Source: Mercurialis annua
Taxonomy: Eukaryota > Streptophyta > Magnoliopsida > Malpighiales > Euphorbiaceae
Direction: 5' to 3'
Length of the DNA stretch: 64,000 nt
NCBI RefSeq assembly: GCF_937616625.2
Contig: NC_065574.1
Span: forward strand, 6,822,501 to 6,886,500
Shown: piece by piece, positions 32,586 to 44,048 of the stretch
Layout of the letters: each line of letters opens with the position of its first letter
How positions within the stretch are numbered: position 1 is the first letter of the stretch
Position numbers and translations under genes: made by a program
The notes under the pieces: model-generated
Told to the model about the DNA's origin: nothing
Databases searched by the model: none
What the model saw: only the letters and a program-made list of their open reading frames with translations

Positions 32586-33103
32586 CACTGTCAATAGAAA
32601 AAAGAAAGAGAAAATTACTTGATTAATTCCATGTTACATTATTTTAATCCAAGGACTTTATGGTTTGCACCTTTTCATACGTTTTGTATGGTGGGATCCA
32701 AATGCATATATTATATATTTAAAATATAAGACTATGTACAGTTTAAATATTAAAATATTAAAATATTTTAATTTAAGTGTCCTCGTGTGAATTTTTCATG
32801 TTATGAAAATATAAAATATTACATCATTATTACATATTAAATTCATTTTACTTTGTATATTACTCTTTATAAATTTTATTTTTAAAATATATCATTTTTA
32901 ATATATATTTATCCATGTTTCGAGTGAGATGTTTGAAAACCGAATATATTATTGGAGTCAATATATTGCACTTAATTTTTATAATATCTCATCATACTTC
33001 GCTAAAAAAAATATATAATGCAACATGAAATTTTACAACACGAGACATTATAAAATATTCGTAAAAAAACTGAAAGTTTTATGAAAGAACTGCTAATGAA
33101 AAT
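32586..33103. other. 3' flank of ribonuclease copy B
   Basis: It is AT-rich and non-coding. Duplication homology ends at 33000 and unique sequence follows. No gene is seen. Confidence 0.65.
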
Positions 33104-33436
33104 TAGATATGTTCATGGGCCGGGTTTGGGCGGGCTCGGGTTAGGCTTAGGCGGGCTTGACTTTTAAAGGCAAGTCCAAGCCCGCCCAAACCTGGTTCGG
33201 GCTTTAAATATACTACTCATACCCGGCCCTAATGCATTATTTTTACGGTATCGGGCCGGAGTTGGACGGGTTTACGTTGTTTTTTTTATAACATTAGAAG
33301 CACGAGCCCGCCTATAAAAAATCGGGTTTTTTTCGGACTCGAGCCAGGTTTGGGACCAAAAATTGGTGTCCAAGCCCGGCCCTAAGAGGACGGGTCTAGG
33401 CGGGCGGGCCGGATACCCAAACCATGAACAGGTCTA
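33104..33436. mobile_element. hAT-type MITE, GC-rich
   Basis: The ends are TAGATATGTTCATGG on the left and the reverse complement of TAGACCTGTTCATGG on the right. Near-matching 8-base flanks are ATGAAAAT and AAGAAAAT. The interior is rich in GGGCGGGC and CCCGCCC blocks that can fold back. It is much more GC-rich than its surroundings. Confidence 0.75.
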
Positions 33437-34571
33437 AAGAAAATACATGGGAATTGAAGGCAGAAAAAGAAAGGGAATGAAAAGAGTGACAATTATATCC
33501 AAAATATGCAATGATGGAGATAGAGTAATCCCTCTTAACCAGAAGAATAAGTCTCCTTCCTCAAATGTCATTGCAGAGACTGCGGACGATTCTGCGCATC
33601 TATATAGAAAAAAGCCTGTCTTTCCTAATTAGCCTAGCCGTTCTCTAAATCATCGCCTATCGTACAGAGCATCGTCTTAAGACGTCATATATATTTCATA
33701 GTCTGAGGCAAGTGTTAATTGCGAGTACTATAGGAGCATTGGCGGGTTGGGGGGGGGGGGGGGGAGGGGGTTTCTCTTAAGAATAAAGAAGACGAATAGA
33801 ATTCATGTGAAATGATAGGTTTTTCTCTCCTTTTTATAACTTTAGGGTGGTTGTTGCAGACTCACTTGCCCACTTTATGTTTCGGAGTCAATTGATCTCC
33901 CGATCAAGTTTTAACTAGAAATATCTTAAGAGAAGAAAAACAATAAATCGTTTGCCCAAATTAATAAGTTGGAGGACTCATAATTGTGGAGGGGGTGGGA
34001 AGGGGGAGTTTCATTACTTGCCATGAAAGTTAAATTAATATTTGAGTTCTTTACAGCTACAGAACTAGTAATAAGATGTAGGAAAAAAATATTTGTTACT
34101 ACAATTTTAAGTTTTGGTGTGATATATACTCTGTTTCTAGGGGTTTAAACATCTCTGGTTGTTAACTTAATATTCTCTTGTTACAATTTCCGTTCGGCCT
34201 ACTCAGAATATGTTAACCAAAACATTGTTAAGATATCTGTTCGGTTTGGTTCAGTTTGGTTTTTGTGCTTCCTCTCCACCAGCACAAGCCAAACATAACA
34301 ATGACCATTTTCTTCTTCGACGTCAAACTAAGTTAACTTTGTCGTGCTGCATATTAAAATCTGAGCTGCTAAACTGTAGATATATATGAAGCACAATTTT
34401 CATAGAAAATTTATAGTTTAATTTCAAAAGTTACTATAGTTAACCATAATGACTTTGATGATATTACTAATGTTTTGAAATCTCATCTCAATTATAAGCA
34501 GCAACAGATGAAAATAAAGAAAAACTGAGAACAAAATCCACCAACTTGACGAAATGCATCTCCTTCCAGCC
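33437..34571. other. Intergenic region 3' of the F-box gene
   Basis: It contains a long G run (33749-33770) and otherwise AT-rich sequence. The small frame at 33447-33632 has no recognisable motif. I see no supported gene. Confidence 0.6.
33749..33770. repeat. Poly-G tract
   Basis: Sixteen G, one A and five G in a row. It is a candidate G-quadruplex, and also a common place for sequencing-length errors. Confidence 0.8.
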
Positions 34572-35756
34572 TCAAACTTGATTCACTTCTCCGTTGAAAG
34601 TGACAATTTGTACGGAATCCTCTACTCCATTTACTAGAATATCGCTGATTGCTTCCGTACAAGGGTTCCATAGAAGTAATTCCCCACGTTCCTCAGCAGT
34701 CCTAACGGTCGCAATAAAAATCTCCCCGTTTCTGAGCAATCCTAACGGTCGCTCCACATGGGAAGAGAAGGATACCGTAAAGAGTTTAGACCATGACTGC
34801 ACCACTCCATATTCAAACATTACCCACATATCTAGGCGCTCTATAAAGCAATCACAATTAGGAGAAAGAAGCAACGCGACATAATCACTTATAGTGAAAA
34901 TCATGTGATATTGATAGTACACCTTACTTGAAGCATCTGGTATGGGTGCTGCTTTGAATATCTCATCGCTCAAGTCGAAAGAAACAATTTGATTTCGATA
35001 ATTATTATGTAAATCCGTATCCCACCAATGAAATTCACCATTTGCACCCGTAATATGACATTTCCCCGAACGATCCTATATGTCTACAGCAGACACAACG
35101 TTATCATCCAGTTTTGTCCATGAATCATTGTTCATACTGTATATCTCTACAACTCTTTCGCAATGATCAGGGTAATATACTGTAAAATACTTGAATATCT
35201 TATCGTCTCTGGTTTTTCTGTCAATTCCAAATTCAGCTATATCCAATGAAATAAAATCGCTAGATTCGGGGCGAATCCAAGCATCAGATTCTGGTATAAT
35301 TTTATAATCAGAGGTTAACGGATTCCACAAAATCATATTACAATCGGAGTAATGATACTCAGTGTCAGACCAGCAGTCAAAATAATCACGAACACAAATC
35401 AAGCCATTGCAGCAAGGGCCGACAACTAATAAATTGACAAGATCTCTCTCGCTTTCTCTCATAATATCTTTAGGATATGGTATTTCTTCAATGGCAGGCA
35501 TTTTATAAGCGTCTCCCGACCCAAAGAAAAAAGAGAAAACAAAATTCCTAGCCTTTTTATCGCTACGTTTGGCAAGAAAGGGCTGTTGAGAGTAATAATC
35601 ATCTTCACCATCAAAAAGAAGTTTTTTATAAACAAATTTGGGGTCAGAAAGAAGAACAGACCAAGATTTGCAAACGCACCTGCATCGGATGAAACATAGG
35701 ATGGGTAAACTTAACAGAATTTTGATTACTAAATCCTCACACAAGTAATCAACCAT
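34572..35756 (-). pseudogene. SLF-like F-box gene with one in-frame stop
   Basis: A single-exon frame of 394 codons is interrupted only by TAG at 35076-35078 (codon 227); the frame is otherwise open. Residues 1-45 form an F-box (LVIKILLSLPILCFIRCRCVCKSW). The rest is an F-box-associated domain with CCNGLICV, ILWNPLTSDYKIIP, an IYSMNNDSWTKL block, GEFHWW, and near the end LDMWVMFEYG, PLGLLRNGEIF and LLWNP. Length, single exon and block order match the SLF/SFB-like F-box family, SCF ubiquitin-ligase subunits; some members recognise non-self S-RNases in pollen. The stop would truncate the domain by about 40 percent. It could be a real pseudogene, a non-reference allele or a sequencing error. It converges on the ribonuclease remnant 2 kb away. 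Confidence 0.88.
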
Positions 35757-35962
35757 CGTAAGTGAACTCGGTTTTTCTTAGAATCGTAGAGAGTGTGTTT
35801 AATTGTTTGGATTGGGGTTAGGAACTAAGGAAATAGTTGATATTACTGGTTTTTAAAATAAGAAAGTATAGTTATTTTAAACTTATATTTATATTTTGTT
35901 GGTGTGTGTAGCAAACGCATTAGATGTAACAGGTAAGGGGTGATGATATGAAACTATTGTCT
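35757..35962. other. Upstream region of the F-box gene
   Basis: It is a short AT-rich stretch that should hold the promoter. I see no clear TATA box at a convincing distance. Confidence 0.4.
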
Positions 35963-36242
35963 GTACTTTTTCATAGAAGGAAACTAATATATAAATATAG
36001 AACCTTACTATTTCTTCTTAATTAAGAAAATTAAAGTTTTCCATTTTGGAAACGCCAACTATTTAAACTTTTGTATTTATCACAACCTACCATTTAAACT
36101 TTATATTTTTATCAAATAAAAATAAAAAAAAAGTACAAAAAAACTATTATACCTTTTGATTTTGTACAAATTTTACAATGTAAATAAAAAGGACATAATT
36201 ACATTTGTACTCAATTTTCTAGTGCAAATAAATTCTAATGCA
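35963..36242. repeat. Direct repeat R1
   Basis: It runs from GTACTTTTTCATAGAAGGAA to CTAATGCAA and recurs at 37209-37242 plus 38068-38322, where a hAT-type element splits it. Differences are few. Confidence 0.85.
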
Positions 36243-37022
36243 AGTAGAATTTCTTCATGCATGGTTAATATTTCAATAGTCGAGTGCTTCAAATTTGAAG
36301 ATAATATCTGCATATGTGCCCTCTTTTTAAGTTTCAACGATCTTATTGTAACTTTACAACTTCTTACAGAAGTATCTATTTACTGTTCGGGCATGTAACG
36401 CTGCACGTCTGAGTCAATTACACAGCTAATCCATTGCTTAGATTAGTGGGAAAAGTTTTAAATTGTAATGTGGTGAATAGTAATTTTAAGGTTAGGTCAG
36501 CAAATGGAAGTTTTAAATGTCTGCTCTAAACTGTTATTTGACTTAGTAAAACATCAATTGTTCTCATATTCAGAGGAATTTGAATCCCAATTTGGGAGTG
36601 TAAATAAAAAATAAATATAGATTAATTTTCATTTTATAATTTTATTTTCATTTATCTTATAATGTGGCTTCTTTTGTTGTTATCAATGAATTTTTATAAA
36701 CGCATATTGACCTATGCTATTTTAAAACTAACAAATGCTAATACGAAAGTTGCAACATTATAATTTTAAACAGTATGAGAGCCCGAAGGAATAAATGAGT
36801 TGGAGCTTAAAATTATAATATATGGAGATATATATAATATAAAAGTCAAACCTAAACAAAACCGATAATGGTAAGGTGGGTTTACATATTACACATTTTA
36901 AAAGTTTTGTCCGGTTTGTTTTTAAAAATTTTAAAAACCAGAAAACTAATAAAAACAACGGTATATATAAAAACAATATTACGTTTTTAAAATTGGTTTT
37001 TATGTATTTAAGATGCTAAATG
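36233..37022. repeat. Partial copy C of the duplicated segment
   Basis: It matches 22893-23215 and then 23840-24315, with about 620 bases missing in between. It is more diverged than A is from B. It ends exactly where the LTR relic begins in A and B, so it preserves the state before that insertion. Confidence 0.85.
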
Positions 37023-37208
37023 TACATAATATTTGTTATTTTAATTTGTAAAAAAAAGGTCATTGCTCTTAAGGTTTGATCCGAGGATCAAGTAAGCCCT
37101 CAACGTCCATAAAGATTCAAATATTGCCCCCAACGTCTTAAAATAAGAACAACCAGACCCTCCAATTTTGACAACCAGGCCCGCAACGTCTCATTTATGA
37201 GCCAAAAT

Positions 37209-38322
37209 GTACTTTTTCATAGAAGGAAACTAATATATAAATTAGGGGTGGGCAAAAAAAACCGGTCAAACCGATTAACCGAACCGGAAAATGTGGTTAA
37301 CCGGTCCAACGGTTTAGGTTTAGGTTTTGATTTTTAGTTTTCATGGTTAATGGTTTAGGTTTAGGTTTTGGATTTCTAAAAACCGTGGTTAACCGGTTAA
37401 CCGGTTTATATATATATATTCATATATTTTTAATAATTAATAAGATATATTTTATGATCTATAAAATAATATTGATTTTATAATATACACAATAAAATCT
37501 AAATATAAAAATATATTGACATATATTTTATTTAGGAATATTTATATATTTTAGGAGATTTTATATATGAAAATATTGTAAAAGAAATTTGTTTTCCTTA
37601 TTAAAATATTTACTTAACAAAAATAGGAATATTTAAGTCTATAAATAGTAGAAAGTGGACGTGAACAACGCTACAAACAATTCAAAAAATACAAACCTAG
37701 CTTTAATATTACTCATAAATTATTTGTAAATAATAATAGTTTTAAATATTTGCATTGATTTAACTATTTATAAGATAGTTTAGATTTATATTTTTTTAAT
37801 ATAATTTGAATTTCTATAGTTTTTTTTTGTTTGCTAAAAAATCAAATAGAATTAAAAATATATCTTTTTTTGTCTTTAATTTTTCTAATGGTTATATGGT
37901 TAAAAACCGCAAAACCGAAAAACCGAACCGTTTTTTATGGTTAACCAATTTACCGGTTAACCGTTTAAAATTTTAGGTTTAGGTTTTAAATTTTAAAAAC
38001 CGTATTACAATGGACCGGTTTATAAATTACCCTCATGGACCGGTTAACCGGTCCATGCCCACCCCTAATATAAATATACAACTTTACTATTTCTTCTTAA
38101 TTAAGAAAATTAAAGTTTTCCATTTTGAAAACGCCTACCATTTAAACTTTTGTATTTATCACAACCTACCATTTAAACTTTATATTTTTTATCAAATAAA
38201 AATAAAATAAGGTACAAAAAAACTATTATACCTTTTGATTTTGTACAAATTTTACAATGTAATAAAAAGGACATAATAACATTTGTAATCAATTTTCTAG
38301 TGCAAATAAATCCTAATGCAAA
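37209..38322. repeat. Direct repeat R2, split by a hAT-type MITE
   Basis: The two parts, 37209-37242 and 38068-38322, together match R1. The material between R1 and R2 is copy C plus about 170 bases of low-copy-looking sequence (37030-37200). Confidence 0.82.
37243..38067. mobile_element. hAT-type non-autonomous element (825 bp)
   Basis: The ends are TAGGGGTGGGC on the left and GCCCACCCCTA on the right, with a perfect 8-base target duplication ATATAAAT (37235-37242 and 38068-38075). The inner ends are rich in AACCGGTTAACC-type repeats (subterminal motifs). No transposase frame is present. Confidence 0.92.
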
Positions 38323-39506
38323 TAGAGACTTAACTCTGTCAAATTCATGTAAAATTCATTTTATTTAAAATTTGGAAAATTAAATATAAAAATTTATTTT
38401 TCAAATAATTTTCATATAAAATTCATTTAGAAATAAAATGAATTATGTACTAAAATTGATCCAAACAGTTACCTACTTTTGAATTGCTACTACTTTTGAA
38501 TTGCTACTGCCACAATTGGTTGGAGTATTTGTTTTATTATCAAAGATGATAATTGACTGTTTTGAATCTCAATTGTTAGTTGTTAGTTACGGAGGCGTGG
38601 TCCGAACCGACAACCTTTGATGCACTTAGAGACCCTTAACTATCCAAACTAGGCTCACATGGGCAGTTGGAGTATTGGATTATAGGTTATATTCTTGCTT
38701 TTATATTTTGTTGATTTGTCTAGTTAATTCATATTAATTCATTATGGTGAGAAGAGCAGTTTTCATATATTTTACTTTTTACTCAGTGGAACAATTCTTT
38801 TTACTCAGTGGAATTCATTTATAAATGAATTTCACGGAAATTCATTTGCAAATGAATTCCGCTGTTTGGAATGAAAAACTGTAAACTATAGAATTAAAAT
38901 GAATTCTGCATATTTATGTTTGGAATGAATTCTATAATTCAATTCTTTTTAATCTATCCCTAAATTAACCTTATAACCATTTCAGTAAACATTAAAAATT
39001 AACTAAATTACTACTAAAATTTATTATATGCTAAAGATAACTAACTATATTTGCTCTATAATATAAATTTAGTATATACTATATTACATAAAAACAATTA
39101 AAATTAATAAAAATAAAAATATTAAAAATTAACATATATATAAAGTAATGTATTTTTAATAATAACAAGTATAACATAAAATACTAAATTACTAGCATAA
39201 ATTGTTACCTTAAATGATTATTAAAATATATAATTCATTTTTTAAATTTCAAAAAATTAAAACATAACAACATAAACCACAAAATTAGTATTTCTAGAAA
39301 ATACCGTGGGCACTTAACTGAAGAGATCTTCTGTTTTTTTTTTTGTTCAAAAAATTTTCGAAGCACCAATTTTTATAAATTTTATAAATTCAAAATATAA
39401 CAATATGAATCACCAAGTTAAGCATAAGCTACTAACTTAAACAAATATCAAAATGCATAACTTGTTCTTCAAATTTTACAAATCCAAAATATTAGAAGTA
39501 TATGCT
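38323..39506. other. AT-rich repeat sequence left of the solo LTR
   Basis: It contains repeated GAATTCATTT/AAATGAATTC blocks (38815-38960) whose complements reappear at 44640-44760, right of the solo LTR. This suggests an older inverted-repeat element that the solo LTR split. I cannot fix its termini. No gene is seen. Confidence 0.45.
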
Positions 39507-42500
39507 TGTAATACCCCTAATTTTCAAAATATGGAATTTTTGAAAATGCGGTGAGTCGGAAAATTAGCGGCGGTAGAGTACCGGCTTAGAAATTAATTTT
39601 CGGTGTTTAAATGCATGTGATTGATTTATTTGCGATGTTTGATTAATTATTTAAATGTGTACGTGTGCATGGCTACGTAAATTGAATTATTGTGCATGGG
39701 TGGCATTTTTGTAATTTTCGGCCATTAAATGATAAAAATTGATTTAAATAATTAAAACGTTAAAAAATAAATTATAAATATATTTGCTCTAGATTTGATC
39801 ATATAAGAGATTAATTTAGTTCGGAAACGTTTTTCGAGAATGATTTTACGGAACTTCGAAAACCGTAAAAATAAATTAAATAAGCTAGATTAGCTTAACT
39901 TGGAGAGGAAGCAATTGGGTAAGAAATGACACATGTAGGACACTTGTCATCATGCATGTAGTGAGAGTTATGACTAAGAGTGGAGCTAATGATTGAGATG
40001 TAAAAAGGGCAAGTTAGAACCACAACTTTTCAATCTAATTTGCTATAATTGGAAATCTTCTTTTCTCCATTTTCTTAGGAGTAAAAAGAATTGTAGAGAA
40101 AAACCAAAAGTCACTCTCTTCTTTCTTGTCTTTGCCGAACCCAAACCCTAGGAAAATAATAGACTCCATTAATTTTTAACTCAAGCTTTTAAAAAAAGGT
40201 AAGAATAAAAGCTTCTTAATTCTTTGTAAATTTCTTGGTTGGGGTATTCTTCTTCTTCTTCTTTTTAAGATTTTGTGCTTGAGTGGGAGGTTTCATACAA
40301 AGTTTTAAAATATGATTCTTCTTTTAAAATGTGGGTTTTTAAGAGGATCAAATATTTGGGTGTTGTTCATTTTTGAAAAATTTCGGTTTTAACAAAATTT
40401 TAGTTCAAGAGTTTAAAACCTACATGCAATCATGGATTGTAGTTTTTAAGAGTGAAATAAAACATGGGTAAAGATTGGTTTTGAAAGATTCAAAATTTTT
40501 AAGGTAGTTATGTTTTAAATTTGTTTCAAACTTGAACAAGTCTTATGAACTAAGTTTAAAAAGCTGGAAATTTGTATTTTGAGTGTTAAAAGGTTGGTTT
40601 TTGAGAAAAATTAAGGGTTTTAAAAAGAAAATTTAAAGGGTTAATTTGTGGTGTTAAAAGGCCGAATATTTTCAAGAATAATCATGAAGTAGGGTTTTAA
40701 AATTTCATATTAAAAATGTTTTAAATTGTTTAAGAAAAATTTGGTGATTTTAAAGTCTAAAGTATGGAAATTTAATATTTTTCCTTGAAACCGAAAACAA
40801 TGGAATTAAAAATAAAATAATTATGAGATAAGTTAATTTGGGTTTAAAATTTGTTAAATGGGTGAATATATGTGAAATGTGTTTAAGATTTTGAAATAAA
40901 GATTTGTGGGTAATTTATTTGTAATTGCCGAATGGTACTATGATTTCTTATTCATTGATATTTTGTTATGCTTATTATAATTTTTGCATGATTATCTAGA
41001 TTGTTTAAATGACAAATTTAAATGTGAGGCATGATAGAAATTTTGGTAAAATATGTTTTTATTATGGCATGTATAAATTATGAAAGTTATTTAGTGGGTA
41101 TGCCGAAATGTATATATATGTGTGATTTTTATGATTATTGTAAAATGATTTATAGAAATTTCCATGTTATATGTGTGGTATTAGATGAGATATTGAAATA
41201 TGTTTGATAGTCGGAATTTATAAAATATGTTAGTGGAATTTTTTTTGGTTTGGCCGAATATGTCCCTAATATTGTATGTTTAATTTGTTAAATTGGTTAA
41301 TGGATATTTGTTGAAATTATATGTATTGGAATTACATGTTAAAATTGAATGATATTGGTTTGGAATATGTTAGATAAATTGTGTTGAAAGTAATTGCATG
41401 AAATGGTGTAAAATATGCCTAGGATGCAAATATTTGGAAATGTGTTTGAATGATAAATAGTTATTGGCCGAATAAATGAAAAATGCAAATAAATAATTTT
41501 TATTGTTTAGATGGCATGATATTTGGTGATTAAAAAAGATTGAAATTATGTTTAAATGGTTATGTGGGTTTAAATGTTGAAATGCTAAACTTTTTTGGCT
41601 AGAAGCCGAATTAGTCTATGATTTAAAAGAAAATGTACTTTTAAATTTCTTGATTAAGTAGTGAGTAAATAAACATGCCATGAAAATGTTTAATTGTTAG
41701 AAATTGTGATATATGGTGATTTGGGTGTGGTGGCCGAATAGTTGGCTATTTGATGTTTGGTTGTTTAAATTGTTATGATGTGATTAGAGTTGTAATATTT
41801 AATCAAGTGTGATTAAATATTTTTGTAGAGTTAAATTTCATTCAATTTGAAATTGATTGGCTAATTTTGGTATAGGTGGTATAGAGAGTGGGGTGGTGGT
41901 CGGCGAACCACTATCGGCCGGTAAACGGAGCACGGTGTCTCTGTTTAACCGAGCCAAGATTTGGTCGGGTTGAAACCGAACCAATATGGACCGGGGCAGA
42001 GTGGGGCCAAAACCGTAATTAGATCCCGGACTTAGAACTTTGGACTTTTATTTAGACTTGACTAAATAATTTGGACCCCAAAGTTAAAAAGTTAAAAAGG
42101 TAAGTAATAAATTAAAAATTTGGGTAAAAGGACCAAAATGAAAGATTTGAAAGTATAAGGACTAGTATGTCCTAAATGGATTTTTGGTGGACTTGAAAGG
42201 TAAGTGAAACCTTGAATTTATTTAATTAAAAGTTTTTAAGATTTTAAACTTTTGATTTGGGCCTAAACCCAAAAGATTTATATTTTTAAATGGGTTAGAA
42301 TTAATTAGTTAGATATAAACTAATTAATGTTTTATTTAATTAAAATTAGAAAATTTTAATTAAAGGATGTATATATGTATATTGTATTTTTATAAAAGAG
42401 GATTTTGAAATAAGGGTATTTTGGAATATGAAAATTAGTAAGGACCGAACGATATTTTTAAAATATGGGAATTTTTCCGAAAGGGTAAAATGGTAAAATT

Positions 42501-44043
42501 TACCTAAGGATTACGGGCCACGATGTCGATCGTGATGATTAGTGGGAAACGTTTTGATTATCAAACGTTTATAGAATTGACGAAAGGTCAATCTCGGAAT
42601 GCGAGGCATTCACGGGGCAATGATTGAATAATTGCCAAGGAGCTAAATGTGGATTAGCGTGCGTAAATAATTGTGGAACGACAGTCTGTGAGTTTGCATT
42701 ATTACATGCATACATTAAAGTAATAAAATTACTATTATTACTTTAATGTGGAAAATTAATATCGTAAAGCATTTTAAATATATCGTATATTTATTTTGAG
42801 TAAATAAAATTATTATGGAATGAGTCTACAAAACGTGCCATCCTATTTGGGCTATAATAGGACTATGTGATCACTAGTTATTGCATGCATATTTATTTTT
42901 ACGTTAAGTGGATGTGGAAATCTAGACGACGGTCTAGAAGTCTGAGACGACGGTCCAGACATTGCGGGAGAGCTTCTAAGACGACGGTCTAGAACCCCGA
43001 ACAAGTTAACGGTGACAGAACGATAGAGTTCGGCCGATTGATTTAAGAACTAACGGCGTCATGGAACACTTAATGTTATCGGTCGTTGAGTTCATAAGAA
43101 AAGTTGGGAACAGTCTAAACAAAAGTTTAGTACTGTAAAGGATAGTGGAAAATAAACTAGAGTCGAGTGAATCTACGGGTTCAGCCGACTAGTTTATTAA
43201 TCTAAGTCTGAAAAGAGACTTAGAGGAATATGGATTAAAAACAGCATTTCATTTCAAAAGCTTTACGTTTCTGTGATTGAACCGGTAGTAAATATTTAAA
43301 TATATCTATTTTATAATGAGTTAAATTATTTAATGTGTGTTTGTAAGATGTCAACTCACCAGTTAATCTGACCCCGTTGTTGTACCAATTTTTCAGGTAC
43401 GTAGACTGTCATTTTTGGTGAGGCTTCATATTCTTGTTTCATGAAGTCTCTGTTTTGGACGATGTGGTATTTTGTAAATTTTTTTCTATCTTAGTGCTGC
43501 AGTAGAACTGTCTAGACAGACGTACATTAGCATGCTTAGTTTGCGATGAACTGCCACGTTATAACTCTGTTTTATTTTCATCGCTTATATTTGTGTTTAT
43601 GTATGCATGTTTATTATGATTATTTTGCGATGCCTCTCGGGTATTTGAGATACCGAGATAAAGGTGGAAAACAGTAAATGAAACTGTTGGCATCGAGACA
43701 AAATGTGTATGTGGGCCCGACGTGGCATAAATGTGATTTGCATGTCTTACCCTAAAAACGTTTTGAAAAAGGGTTATAAAAATAGACATGTTGTGAAAAT
43801 GGAAAAGAGATCCCGTGAAATGGTTGACCTAATGTTCATGTTTCGGAATTTAAAATGTATGATTTTATTCCGAGAAAAATTTATAGTGAATTTCGAAACA
43901 AATTTATACGAGCAAACTTTTGTAAGAAAAGTTGAATTGTTTTAATAAGAGAAATGGATTTTATTTTAAGGCTTGCTACGGGTTTCGGAGCAACCACTCC
44001 CATTCCCTAGCGCCGGTCTCGATCCGGGAATCGGGTCGTGACA
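39507..44043 (+). mobile_element. Solo LTR, 4.5 kb
   Basis: It begins TGTAATACCCCTAATTTTC and ends GGGTCGTGACA, flanked by the 5-base target duplication ATGCT at 39502-39506 and 44044-44048. There is no primer site, gag or pol inside and no second LTR, so it is a solo LTR left by recombination between two LTRs. Length and terminal sequence suit the very long LTRs of some plant Ty3/gypsy families, though the family cannot be fixed without an internal region. Short frames inside (for example 43559-43945) look like chance frames. Confidence 0.85.
42910..42990. repeat. Triple AGACGACGGTC motif in solo LTR
   Basis: CTAGACGACGGTCTAGA, GAGACGACGGTCCAGA and TAAGACGACGGTCTAGA follow each other within about 75 bases. 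A similar triple motif (GAGACGTATCT) lies in the LTR relics at 6299-6400 and in copy B. Confidence 0.7.
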
Positions 44044-44048
44044 ATGCT

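Larger units (their letters stand above)
23151..33000. repeat. Duplicated segment, copy B
   Basis: It is collinear with 4517-18027. Relative to A it lacks the 7619-7989 MITE and the 12021-17222 nest, and has an extra 1952-base Mutator-type element (29470-31421). It ends at ATACTTC (32994-33000), the same 7 bases as at the A/copia junction. Confidence 0.92.

Noticed and set aside
33447..33632. 61-residue frame beside the hAT MITE
   Set aside because: Short, without motif, and not flanked by convincing splice or promoter signals.
34594..34884. 96-residue plus-strand frame
   Set aside because: Antisense shadow of the F-box gene.
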